DNA of 64,000 nt from Anagrus nilaparvatae (GCA_022575985.1 JAKSXM010000007.1:4652501-4716500), one strand, 5' to 3'; shown: positions 23,650-35,137, numbered from the stretch's first letter. The notes: a model not told the origin generated them from the letters alone. Translations and numbers: made by a program.

Positions 23650-24400
23650 TGGCACAAGGATTACATCCTGTTCCAATAATATATTATATACAAAATAAAT
23701 CAAAAATTTTGAAAAGTTTGCGATTCCGGTTTTCTCACATTTTACTTGTCAAATTACCAGCCTGCAACATTTTTAAAGTATACACTGTAAAAAATAACTT
23801 TCTTATATTAACAAAAAAATTAGAACATTTTCGAAAAATTAGTAAATTTTCGAAAAAAATTGTAAATATTCAAAAAAAATCGTATATTTACCAAATTTAG
23901 TATATTAACAAAAAATTTGAGTATTTTTTTGTGAATTCGCAAGAAAAATTTATAATTTACAAGTTTTTTGAAAATTTACAAAAAAAAGTTGTAAATTTCC
24001 GAAAAATAGTTGTGAATTTATAACTTTTTTCGTAAATTCACAAAAAAAAATCGAGAATTCTCGAATTTTTCGATGATTTACTAAATTTAGTAAATTTACA
24101 ATTTTTTAATTTTTCAAAAAAAATTCTATTTTTTTTGTAAATCTAATTAAGTTACTTTTTACAGTGTATATATTTTAAACCACTTTTTTAAGTAGTTTTG
24201 CATCACATTTTATTTTAAAATAATGTAGTAAAAATAATAATAATAAAAATTGCCCTTTTCCCTTCTAATACCAAAGTCTTGATTGGCCATTAAAGCAAAG
24301 TTGAATTTTACAAAATGCACTAAACTAAAAATGATTTTTACTTGTCGTCAGTTGATTTGATTTCCTTAAAGTTTCAACATTTTTTAAAGTAATTTTTTAG
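23650..24400 (+). repeat. Third copy of receptor-gene upstream DNA
   Basis: Leaving out the element at 23783-24166, this stretch matches 28575-29190 in direct orientation and 14740-15230 in inverse. Landmarks are CCCTTCTAATACCAAAGTC, TTGATTGGCCATTAAAGC and CTTGTCGTCAGTTGATTTG. At about 24400 the match to the receptor flank stops and the sequence switches to the inverse of 17352-17296. That marks a rearrangement junction. Confidence 0.7.
23783..24166. mobile_element. 384 bp MITE, CACTGTAAAAAATAACTT ends, TA duplication
   Basis: The ends are CACTGTAAAAAATAACTT and AAGTTACTTTTTACAGTG, with TA on both outer sides. The sister copies near 14975 and 28940 read through the site without it, so the empty site is visible in the same window. 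The inside is a degenerate tandem of GTAAATTTTCGAAAAA-like units. TA duplication and ends suggest the Tc1/mariner group, but no transposase is present. Confidence 0.75.
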
Positions 24401-24455
24401 TAATGTATCACCTTAATAGTTATAAATCAACAAGGTCGCGTCAATGGAAAGCTTT

Positions 24456-26518
24456 CCCGACGAATTTTCGAAATATCTCTTATGATCTCCGCTGATCTTT
24501 TTAGATCTCCGAAGATCACTTTTGATTTCTGGAGATCTCCGGAGATCTCCGGAAATCTCAAGTGATCGCAAATTTCAGGTGATTTCTTTAGTTCTCTGGA
24601 GACCTCCGGAGATCTCCGGAGATCTCCGGAAATCACTTTTGATTTCTGGAGATTACTGGAGATTAAAATAGATCTAAAGTAATTTCCAGAGATCACTGAG
24701 GTAAAAAAAAAAGTTAGAAAAATTTAGAAAGAATATTTAGAATTATTAAGCAAAGTTGTAAAACGACAAACTTGATTGTTTTACCTTATTTTTTGGCTTT
24801 ATTTAAGTTTAAAAAATGCTGCTATTAGTTATTTTACTAAAACCTCATGCAAAAATCGAAAAGTACAGCAATAACTTTACTGATTTTTATAATGAAAATA
24901 ATTATTGGAATCGAACCGTCTCAATAAGAAATACAATTAGGTAAATGAGTAAAAAAAATTAGTTATTTGATCATTAATAATTTTAATGAATATTTATAAT
25001 TTTAATTCAATATATTTATAGACATATTTTAAATTAGTCAACAATTTTTATAAGCAAATAATTATAATTCATTTTTAAAATAACAATAATTATTACCATG
25101 ATGGGTACTTTATAAACTATTTTTAAAATAAAAAAATAAATAATTGTTTACTAATCTGGCTAAATCTTAAATTATAAGAACTGGTACTCAGTAAAGAATA
25201 AAATATTCTTTGCTTTAAATTTAAATGTTTCTATGTCTGACGAGGTTGGTGGTATACCAACGAAATGTTGCTAAATAAATAAATAAAATATTTTTTATTT
25301 AATTAAGCCCAAAAAGGTCGATCAATTACTTAAATTAATTCATAAAATTTATAGTATTCTTCAAGTCTAAATTATCATAAAAAATGGAATATTACCTTAT
25401 AAAAGTAAAAAATATTACTTATATTCGTAAGTTCTATTATTTTTCTCTGCATTTATAATTAAATTTTTCAATTTATTTAATTTTACCCTTAGTTATAGAA
25501 TCAGATGTTTGAATTTCCCAATTCTTTTTCTGTTGAACAAATTTTAAAAATTGTGAAAAAATATAATCAAATAAAAATATTAGTTGAAAGTAATTAAAAA
25601 AATTTGTTTAAAAAATATTTTTCTGTACATTAGCCACGCTACTGTCTCGCTACTGTCGCAGAAAAATTTTATACGACCCTTGTCCATAAATAAAGAATTA
25701 CCCAAATCGCAGTTTACCATCCTCGGCTTCGCCTCGGAAGGTATTTACATGCGATTTGGGCCATTCTTTACTTTTCTGGACACGAGCCGTAAATATACTA
25801 TATGTATATATTTAGTATTATATTATTATTTAGCCAGATTAGTAAACAATTATTTATTTTTTTATTTTAAAAATAGATTATAAAGTACCTATCATGGTAA
25901 TAATTATTGTTATTTTAAAAATGAATTATAATTATTTGCTTATAAAAATTGTTGACTAATTTAAAATATGTCTATAAATATATTGAATTAAAATTATAAA
26001 TATGTATTAAAATTATTAATGATCAAATAACTAATTTTTTTTACTCATTTACCTAATTGTATTTCTTATTGAGACGGTTCGATTCCAATAATTATTTTCA
26101 TTATAAAAATTAGTAAAGTTATTGCTGTACTTTTTGATTTTTGCATGAGGTTTTAGTAAAATAACTAATAGCAGCATTTTTTAAACTTAAATAAAGCCAA
26201 AAAATAAGGTAAAACAATCAAGTTTGTCGTTTTACAACTTTGCTTAATAATTCTAAATATTCTTTCTAAATTTTTCTAACTTTTTTTTTTTACCTCAGTG
26301 ATCTCTGGAAATTACTTTAGATCTATTTTAATCTCCAGTAATCTCCAGAGATCAAAAGTGATTTCCGGAGATCTCCGGAGGTCTCCAGAGAACTAAAGAA
26401 ATCACTTGAAATTTGCGATCACTTGAGATTTCCGGAGATCTCCAAAAATCAAAAGTGATCTCCGGAGATCTAAAAAGATCAGCAGAGATCATAAGAGATA
26501 TTTCGAAAATTCGTCGGG
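24456..26518. mobile_element. 2.06 kb fold-back element with GATCTCCGGA arrays
   Basis: The ends are CCCGACGAATTTTCGAAATA and its inverse to 26518. The arms, 24456-25165 and 25828-26518, look nearly identical and enclose a 0.66 kb middle. The outer 250 bases of each arm are degenerate repeats of AGATCTCCGGA. Outside, AAAGCTTT on the left and TTATAAAAAC on the right join as AAAGCTTTATAAAAAC at 17285-17300 (inverted) and 20478. So two uninterrupted sites are visible and the insertion left a TT duplication. The middle contains a CGGCTTCGCCTCGG hairpin repeat. No coding region. Confidence 0.85.
25683..25803. repeat. CGGCTTCGCCTCGG hairpin repeat, copy 4
   Basis: It carries CCATAAATAAAGAATTACCC, AAATCGCAGTTTACCATCCT, CGGCTTCGCCTCGGAAGG, TGCGATTTGGGCCATTCTTT and a TAAATATACTAT end. 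It is a good match to 6549-6661 and lies in the unpaired middle of the 24456-26518 fold-back, so it was carried in or inserted there afterwards. Confidence 0.7.
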
Positions 26519-28620
26519 TTATAAAAACTCTTTAAAATTTGACTAATATAATTATGGTAGTTATTTTTAATATTTTATTGCATATTATAAAAATGGAAAC
26601 TTGTAAAGTACTTGAGTAAACAAAGTGTGATAATTGTGGAATGATTATAAAATCGATTTAGCCTTACAACAGCAAAAATTTTGTACAAAAAAAAACTAAT
26701 TTTCTTATCTTTTACGTGAATCTAAAAAAATTATTTTAGTAATTTTTTAGCGGTTAATGCGAAATTTAAAAATAAAATCAATAATATTTTATTTGCTTTA
26801 TGATAAAACTTTGAACTTGAAAAATTAAAAATGATGGCAACATGTATACCTTTTTTTTATATTTTGGCACCATTGTCACTATTTCTAGCGTCCGTAGTTC
26901 CATTAAAGATAAATTTTTCAATTTGAGCTTATTTTTATTTGAATTTTATAGTTTAAATTTTGGAGTCGACGCAATGTGCGCAGTTATTCAACAACCAATC
27001 AGATTTACATTGAGGTTTTAAAGTTTTTCTATAAAGGGGTAAGTTTCAACAATTTTAAAATTTGATTGAGAAGGATTTTTTAAGTATATTGAAAAACACA
27101 TACCACTAAAGTTTCATTACTTCAGTAAAATAATAAAAGTTTTAGAAGCGAAAAATCACAAAAATCCACTTTTTCACAAAAACAGTTAATTTTTTATAAA
27201 ATATCACAAACTATTTTCTGGGCACAAACTTTACTAAACATTTCGAATCGAAATTTTCGATAATATATTACTAAGAAAATGTAATTCAAAATTTAATAGT
27301 CTTCAGCGTTTTTGTATTCTAAGTCACTTTTTTAATTAATTTTGTAACTCATTAGACCTAAATTAATGAGGTAATGAAGCAGTTTCGTTTTTATACAGAC
27401 AAGGCGAGAAAGAGTCGAGATTTAAAAATTTGAATTCTTGTTCTGCCGAGGCAAGATTAAGAATGCCGTCTTGAAAATTTTGGTATCGTCCTGTAGTGTT
27501 TCATCCTATAAAGGCAAAGTAAAAAAAAATTCATTGAAAAATACATTTTTACTAATAAATAGTCGACAAAAAATCAAAAATTTTTAATATCAACCACTTT
27601 TTTTATCTTTTCGCTCCGCTCAAGTATTGCTTCAGGTTATTTTCTCAATGATAGTTCATATTAAGGTACCTGTCTATAGTATCTGAATGCGTAAAAGTAG
27701 CGAAAGTACCCCTTTTCGAGACAAATCCGAATTTCATGTAAAAAATTACATTTGAAGGGTATTATATAAATAACACCTTTATTTTTACCCTTTAAGGGGC
27801 CGGTAAGGTAGAACCGTTACCGACATTAGTTTGTTATTTTTTGTCACTTTTTGTTATTTCAAAAAAAATAATGTCGGTAATTGTTCTACCTTATCAACCC
27901 GTTAAAAAATAGTATTAAAAATACGTTTTTTGTATACGTTTACCCCTCAAATGTAATTTTTTACATGAAATTCGAATTTGGTGATCTAAAAAACCTACTA
28001 GGAGTCATCAAAGTAAAAGAAAATGTTGTTTAAAAAAATTTCTTATTTATAAAGTAGATAAGGGTGAAAAAGGGTGCTACACCCCTCAAATATAAATTTT
28101 CACATAAAATTTTGATTTAGCAACCAAAAATACCTACTAGGGTCGTTTAAATTACAAAAAATGATCAATTACAATTTTAGGGCTTACGGGGGTGAAAATT
28201 GGGGGGGGGGTCAAATGAGACTTAGAATAATTTTAATTTAGGGACTTTGAAAAATCTGGGTTTAGGGACGTTGAATAATACAGATTTAAGGACTTAGAAT
28301 AATATCGACTTGGGGACGTAGAATATTTCAGGTTCAGGTACTTGAAATAATTTTGATTTAAGAACCTAGAACAATACGCGTTTAGGGAATCAAAATAGTT
28401 TGGGTTTGGAATCTTAACAGCTAGTAAGGTAATAATTACGAATTATAAAATTAAAAAATTGTTTGATGTTGTAACGTTGCGAAACATTTATGCATTATAA
28501 TAGGTATACCTGCCCTTAGCTAGAAGTAAACATGATCCATGCAATTAGGTTGTGTTTACACAAACAGGTTATAAATTTTTGGAAAAAGAATTAAATACTG
28601 TTCCATAATATAATATAATT

Positions 28621-28849
28621 AGGGGTGTGCGGTTACCCGAAAGTCGGGTCGGGTACCTGAAATTTCCGTCTTTTTTGTCAAATTTTTGCAAGTCAGACTT
28701 TATATGAAGCCGAAACTTCCCGAAAAAGTTCTGCACTTCAGTTTTGAATCGAAATCTTTCTTGGATATCCCAAATTCGACCCAATTCGAAGCAATAAACC
28801 CGAAATTTCGGGTACCCGACCTGACTTCCGGGTAACCGCACACCCCTAA
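28621..28849. mobile_element. 230 bp MITE, AGGGGTGTGCGGTTACCC ends
   Basis: The terminal inverted repeats extend over about 37 bp (AGGGGTGTGCGGTTACCC, then a GTCGGGTACC-like stretch). The copy near 23690 is uninterrupted between TTCCAATAATATA and TTATATACAAAATAAATC, an empty site. The left-arm copy (15020-15182) has lost one end by a deletion of roughly 130 bp that also removed flanking DNA. Confidence 0.75.
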
Positions 28850-29270
28850 TTATAATATATACAAAATAAATCAAAAATTTTGAAAAGTTTGCGATGCCGA
28901 TTTTCTCCCATTTTGATTGTAAAATGACCAGCCTACAACATATTGAAAGTATATATATTCTAAACCACTTTTTTAATTAGTTTTCCATCTCATTTTATTT
29001 TAAAATTGTAGTAAAAATAGTAATAATAAAAATTGCCCTTTTCCCTTCTAATACCAAAGTCTTGATTGGCCATTAAAGCAAAGTTGAATTTTACAAAATG
29101 CACTAAACTAAAAATGATTTTTACTTGTCGTCAGTTGATTTGATTTCCTTAAAGTGTCAACATTTTTTAAAGTTATTTTTTTGAGAAGTATGTGTTATTA
29201 ATTTAGAATATTAATATTATATCTTATTTCATTAATGGATATTTTGCATTTCAGAACAGGCCGATTAAAA

Positions 29271-31060
29271 ATGAAAATCATACGTTTAGCTTGTATGCTT
29301 CAACTCCTGGATATTACAAATTCCAATATAATTAAAAGCTTGTCAGACAAAATTTTAAAAGATGTTAAACCTCGGCAAATAACTTTACATTCAGACTTCA
29401 AAAATGGAAACAATTCAATACACGACTACAATTACAATCAGTTTTATGAGAATCTATTGAGCCAAGTTCCAACTGCAACCATAGATTTAAATCGTCCTCC
29501 AAAATTTATAAGGATTTGGATGTTGATAATAATCGAAACATTAGTGCACCTTTGCATTTTATTTTTTTATTCGAAAATAAGGAAAAAGAATTTTTGCAGA
29601 AAATAGCAACAGCTATAATATTAATATCCAAAACCTTATTCTACCTGACAGAAACTAAAATTGTGCTAATAATTGATCGTTATCAGTACTCGAATTATTT
29701 AAACCAAATTATTCTATTAATAAAGCAATTAAATTTGATCGATTTCGTTATCCTACAATACGTTGATAGTAAAACTTTTGTTATTGTCAATTACAATTAT
29801 TTTAGCAACGAAATAGTAGTAGGAGATTATAAACTTGACGTAGCTGTTCAAATTTTTCCAAACCAATTCGATAATGTTCGTAAATATGTAATGAGGTTAG
29901 GAGTAGACAAAAGGATTTGGCCAGATATCTTTAAAAATTATACCAAATATTATTCTCACTACCAAGATATGTATTTATTCATTTTTCTATTTAAATCTTT
30001 CGAATATTTGACAGTCTCAAGAAATATAACAACTCAAATAGTACCTGTTGATTTGAATAATTACGTTGAAGTTTTAATGGAAAATAATAGATTAGATAGT
30101 TATATGGATGCTGTTTTTAGCTTTATTCGCGGAAATATGGTAAATGCTTATATATTAAAACCAGTAAAATACGTATTTATTGTCCCTGTTTTAATTGAAA
30201 AAAGTTTTCAATTTTTTAACGAGGTCTTCAAATTTTGCCTCTCCTTTTTTGGGTTAATAATTTTATTTGTTTTATCATTTTACTGTTTGAGATTTCCTTT
30301 AAATGAATGGTCAGTTTTTAAGGTTTACAGCTTTTTATTAGGGTTTGCTGTTGATATAAATTTTAGGCGCTCTTTAAAGTCTAAGATAATATTTTTCACT
30401 TTATTCCTAGCTTCATTTTTTTTCCTGAATGAAATCGTTTCTGATTTAACGAGCATGAAATTTGCAAACACAGAAGCAGCTGTTATTGAAACTTTGGATG
30501 AAATATTTGAAAAGAATATTAAAATTACATTTGTTGCTAATAAATTTTTTTTAAAAGCTTTTAAGCCATTCCTGACAGAAAAACTTGTTAAAATAACTGA
30601 AATAGCTGACGCTCGGCATAAAAACACAAAATTTGCTTCAAATAATGTTTTAATAATGAATTATGAGGATAGCGAAAAGTTATTAAATAAAAATAATGAT
30701 ATTCTTGAAGGAATAAAATACAAAATAAATAATGAATTGACCTTTTGACAAGGAGTTAAATTAATAGCATTTCAACATAATTCCCCAATTCGTAAAATGT
30801 TTGCCGAACATCACTTAAAAATATTAGAATCTGGATTAGATGTAAAGTGGAGATCTGATTACGATAACGTTAATAAAATCGAGAAACGAGCGCAATCATA
30901 TGAATTGAATGAGTATGAGGAAAGTACATTACCTATAATTCTGTCAGTTGTTATGCTTGCTGGAATAATTATTTCTCTGCTTGTATTATTTTTAGAATTA
31001 ATTTGGTTTTACTGTTTATCTAAGATAAATTGGCTGAGTGTATTAAAAAGAGTTGACTAA
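29271..31060 (+). pseudogene. Ionotropic receptor-like pseudogene (inverted copy)
   Basis: It is homologous along its whole length to the intact receptor at 12773-14638 and points the opposite way. The start chosen is the ATG that aligns with the intact gene; an upstream ATG at 29235 adds 12 codons without support. Three lesions are seen: a net 7 bp loss near 29508-29545 shifts the frame after PPKFI; codon Cys495 (TGT) has become TGA at 30746-30748; and about 60 bp are missing near 31055, removing the C-terminal tail after VLKRV. The membrane segments remain recognisable in two frames. Differences by eye are about one residue in five over the first 80 residues and fewer in the channel region. 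Confidence 0.8.
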
Positions 31061-31982
31061 TTAAATTATTTAAAACAAAAAGTTTTGGATCGGCGTTCTT
31101 ACAAGTACCTGTGCAAATAATATAATGATTTACTGATAATAAGTAATATTTTAATCGTACTTTTCCTAAAATCTATTTTAATTATATTTTATAAATTAAA
31201 TCAATTACTCTGATGTATCCAAATAATTTTATTTTGTAATAAAATTTACTTTATTGTGAATGTACATGATTTTGGTGACAAACAAAAAATAAAATAAATA
31301 AAAAGCTTATTCTCATAATTTATTAGACTTGCATATATATCCGCAAATTAGGTATAATTATTAAAAAGAAGAATTAAAAAATTATAATAATAATTTCCTT
31401 ATAATAACATTTTAATTAAAAGAAAAAGGAAGTTTTAACAAAATGAGTTTACATATGTTTAGGTCCTCTATTCTTCATATTTATTTATTATTTTAATCGA
31501 TTTTTTTTATATAAACAAAAGTCGTTTATTGTTGTTGTTTTTTTTAAACTTTCTTTTCTTCAAAATTAACATAAATAAAATTAAATACTTTTATTTTACA
31601 ATTTGATCATTTTTTCTATAGAGTATCAATTGAATATAAATAATTTTTTTCAAAACACATACGTAACTAAAACATTTATGTATTTAGTAAAAAATATATA
31701 GTAAATAACATGATATTTTTTGTGTATGCTTTTTTTATACGTCTTAGATTAACGTTATTTTTTCTTGTGCTGTATTTATTACATAGCTTATGAAAAATAA
31801 AATGAATTGAGTTTGTGGTTTTGTATTTAGTTCAATTTTCTTTGTTAACCTATTAAGGCCTAACCGACTTTTCTTGGACACTTGCATTTTTCGGTAATAA
31901 AAACTGCATATTTTACGCTAAAAACCTCACCCAGTAGGTAATTCGGGTCGCTATTTTTATTTCAGGAGCCCATTTTTTGATA

Positions 31983-32665
31983 CACTATAAAAAATATACG
32001 CTGATGCCAAGTCAATATGGCTTGACGCACATCAATAAAGACCTTAAATGCGGCGAAGCCAATGCTTTCTTCCGTCAGCCTTATTTTTGACTTGACGGGT
32101 GCTCGGTTGTCGCAGTTAAGGTTAGATTTAAGCCAGCTGATTATTGACTTGAGGTTAATATATGTATACATGTTGATATACATTTTTATATTGTTCTAGT
32201 AAATGTGTATATATATGCTTAATTTTAATTATTTAAATAATTAATTTTTATTTTATTCACGAATAACAGCAATTTATTGTGGAAAATTTTTAGAATTTTT
32301 TTTCTGACTTATTATTTAATTAATTTAATTTTTAATAATTGTTCTTATAATAATCATCCCAAATTTTTAATAATAAAAACTTTATGTATACTTTATTACT
32401 TATAAGTATACTTAATTTTCGGCTCGGGTAAAAAACATATGGTTTCAAGAAGGAAGACAACTTTCTTACCGACTTTCTTCAACCTTATTTTGAGCTGACG
32501 GAAGTGCAAATAAAAGCCCGTTCAAAGAAACCAAGTTAGCTGACTCAAGGTTTCGATACGTTGATTCAAGTTTGTTACCTTGAATCAAGTGATTATTCTC
32601 TTTACAGGATCTAAGGGATGTCAACTCAATATTGACTTGGTAAGAATTTATTATTTTTTATAGTG
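31983..32665. mobile_element. 683 bp MITE, CACTATAAAAAATA ends, TA duplication
   Basis: The ends CACTATAAAAAATA and ATTTTTTATAGTG are each flanked by TA. Outside, GAGCCCATTTTTTGA and CAATCCCTGCGAAATGAG match the continuous diverged repeat at 32957-32990 (CTACAACCCCTACGAAATGAG), an apparent empty site. Just inside both ends are AAGTCAATATGGCTTGA and TCAATATTGACTTGG. The 73-codon frame on the minus strand inside is not considered a gene. Confidence 0.75.
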
Positions 32666-33031
32666 TACAATCCCTGCGAAATGAGATATCAACCCCTAAA
32701 ATGGGGTAAATTTTCAAATAATTATTAAAGAAACTTAAGTTCTTCCCAAATGCAAAAAAGTTTTTATTTAGCGTAAAAAATTATTATTAGAACTCCCAAG
32801 AAAAGGTTACAAGTCAAATAAGATTGACTAGCCATTATAACCTTCCCTGGGAATGTCTTTAGTAAGCAAAGGGGTGAATTTTAGAAATAAATGAAAGATT
32901 GAATATTTTGGGCTAAAAAACTCATCTCAACGGTATTTTGGGTCAATCATTTAATTTCTGAGGCCTGTTTTTAGCTACAACCCCTACGAAATGAGTAATA
33001 AAAAATAAAAATTCAAGCATAAAATTATATC

Positions 33032-33209
33032 ACGTAAAAAGATTAAGCTAAATTTTGGGTAAGGTTACTGAAATAAGCTTACTGGAGTAAGCTTACTGGA
33101 GTAAGATTACTGGATTAAGCTTAATTTTAAAAATTAAGCCTTTTTTGGTTAGTCCGTAAGCTTACTTTAGTAAGGTTACCTAAAATTAAGCTTAATCCTT
33201 TTACGTGGG
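33032..33209. mobile_element. 178 bp MITE, CACGTAAAAAGATTAAGC ends
   Basis: Long inverted ends (CACGTAAAAAGATTAAGCT and AGCTTAATCCTTTTACGTG) are followed inward by TTTTAGGTAACCTTACT-type segments and three AAGCTTACTGGAGT-like units. Almost the whole element is palindromic. Confidence 0.75.
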
Positions 33210-33608
33210 ATGATTTAACCATAAATTGAGTAGGGTCAAAGATGGGATTTTGAAAACTTTAAGGTAATTCATGAGTTTACCAAAGAATAAAAACAAATTC
33301 GTTAAATGTTCAATACTAAAATCCGTATATGCTGTTCTGGACGCTCAAAAAAAAATGTCCAAAACCACATTTTTAAGTATATTCAGGATGTGTTCTTAGA
33401 CATCTTAATTAAAGTTGCAGAATTTTTAAATTCAAGTGATTTCATCAACTCCTTGCAGAGAAATGTCCTAAAAACTGAATTCAGATTTCAAATAAATTAT
33501 GAAAAAATGTTAAAAATGGTGAAAAATGAATTGGTTTTGAATTCAATCAATCAAAAATATGGTTAATAGTGACCTACAATAACTAAATTAATTAAAATTT
33601 ATTTTTTA

Positions 33609-33696
33609 GGCACGATTACCCTATGTATGCAATACATAGATGATAAGGCATTATTACCCTATGTATGCAATAAATAAATTAAATCGTGCCTTAAAA
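33609..33696. repeat. Short tandem/inverted repeat (GGCACGATTACCCTATG)
   Basis: ATTACCCTATGTATGCAATA occurs at 33615 and 33655, about 40 bp apart, framed by AGGCACGATTA on the left and ATCGTGCCTTA on the right. Confidence 0.6.
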
Positions 33697-33945
33697 GTTC
33701 ATTAGGTTAAATAACAAAAAAGTCTTTAAATTGTACAATTTATGGAGAAATTTGGTTCCCAGGTCATTCCGATGCCTCTACATGCTTATATTGCCATAAT
33801 AAATTTCAATCACCGGTTGTTTAAAAACCGATTGTTTTATTAAATAAAAAAGCGTTTAGGAACCTTGTAACGATAATGGTATGGTATAAGTGCGCGTGAG
33901 TATGACAGCTGAATTTTGGCACAGAGAGATTCAAGACCTGAATAC

Positions 33946-34382
33946 ATACACTTTCGTATCCTAATTTTTTCGGCCGCGTGTTCTAAAAAAAGTTATGGGT
34001 TCACAAAAATGGCCAATTTTTGAAAAAAAAACTAAAAGTATGAAACCCCAGAATAGCCTAGGTTTTTAATTAAGACCAAAACATGATAAGTTTATATTTG
34101 ACATTTTTCGGTATATTATTTCTGGAGAGACTTTATCCGAGTTCAAAATCATGTATACTATAAGCTATAAGAGCGTGAATAAACGCGGGTCTTCAATAGC
34201 CCGACATGCCCTTGCAGAGCCAAAATACCAAAAAATTTAAAATATGAATTCAGTATGTTTTGGCCTAATAATAAAAATCTAGTCTTATCCAGGGTGTCAT
34301 AATTTCAGTTTTTTTTTTCAAAAATTGGTTAAATTTTTCTAGAACACGCGACCAAAAAAATTAGAATACAAAAGTAGGTATG
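33946..34382. repeat. Fold-back repeat, centre near 34165
   Basis: TCGTATCCTAATTTTTTCGG, CCGCGTGTTCTA and CCAATTTTTGAAAAAAAAAC on the left pair with the inverse of TAGAACACGCGACC, AAAAAAATTAGAATACAAAA and the CAAAAATTGG segment on the right. The two arms are diverged. No coding capacity. Confidence 0.65.
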
Positions 34383-34589
34383 CTTTAATTCTGAAATACT
34401 CAATCTGAGGTACAAAGTGGCTGAGGTGTAGAAGACATGAAATCAGCAAAAACTACCCCATTTTAAGGTTTTTTTTGCAATATTTTGGAAGCAGAGCTAA
34501 AATTATCTATTAACTGTTTTTTTTTAAGAAAGTGTAAGAAAATATTGTGATTCAATAATTACAAGCTATAATTGGGCTATAAGACTAAT

Positions 34590-34815
34590 TATAGGACGTG
34601 AAAACTAAACCTATAAAAAGGACCAGTTATAATACATAAATGATAAGCAACATTACAATAAAATCGCTACTCTTATAATTTGTAATTTTCATCTTTACTA
34701 GATGTTAAGATTCGAATCCTAAATTATTTTGATTCTGTAAGTGCCTAAATTGAAATTTGTCCAAGTACCATTGGACCTCCCCCCCCTTAAATAAGACACA
34801 TTTGACCCCACTTCA
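34590..34815 (+). repeat. Partial GTTTGTG-family copy
   Basis: GGACCAGTTATAATACATAA, TTTGTAATTTTCATCTTTAC, TAGATGTTAAGATTCGAA and ATTTGTCCAAGTACC, followed by a CCTCCCCCCCCTTAAATA run, match the internal part of the copies at 15270-15420 and 42010-42370. The left terminus is missing. Confidence 0.5.
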
Positions 34816-35137
34816 TTTTCTACGATAAACTACTTACTTCGCAGCAAATTTAAAATTGATCATTTTGGGCCGAAAATTAGCATTTGGTTAAATTGCTATA
34901 ACATTGAGAAAATTAGCAATAAAAAATTGCGGTATCCGTCGCTTGGCAAATGACTTTAATACCAAAAAATTGTGACCATCAAACAAGAAGTTTTTTCGTT
35001 AACTAACTATAACTAAAAAGCAACATTACCAAAAAACTTGTCACAGTATTTTTATGCCTAGAAGGCCCGTTTGAATAAACGGATGTTATCGAGGTTATTT
35101 TTCAATATATTAATGAAAGTAATTTGTAATTTGGTTT

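Larger units (their letters stand above)
26519..31712. repeat. Right arm of large inverted duplication
   Basis: It is the inverse of 11940-17300 (a further piece, 24396-24455, is cut off by the 2.06 kb fold-back). It ends at about 31712, where AAAAAATATATAGTAAATA stops matching the inverse of 11940-11960. It carries the broken receptor gene in outward orientation. Confidence 0.85.

Noticed and set aside
24427..24696. 89-codon minus-strand frame with repeated SPEISGDLQKS-like units
   Set aside because: It is the translation of the AGATCTCCGGA array in one arm of the 2.06 kb fold-back; the other arm does not keep it as a gene.
28569..28874. 101-codon minus-strand frame shared with 15027-15236
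   Set aside because: It translates the AGGGGTGTGCGG MITE and its flank; the similarity between copies is due to duplication, not coding conservation.
33306..33566. 86-codon plus-strand frame
   Set aside because: Its first part overlaps a dispersed repeat also seen at 3430 and 8019, and no domain is recognisable; kept as non-coding.
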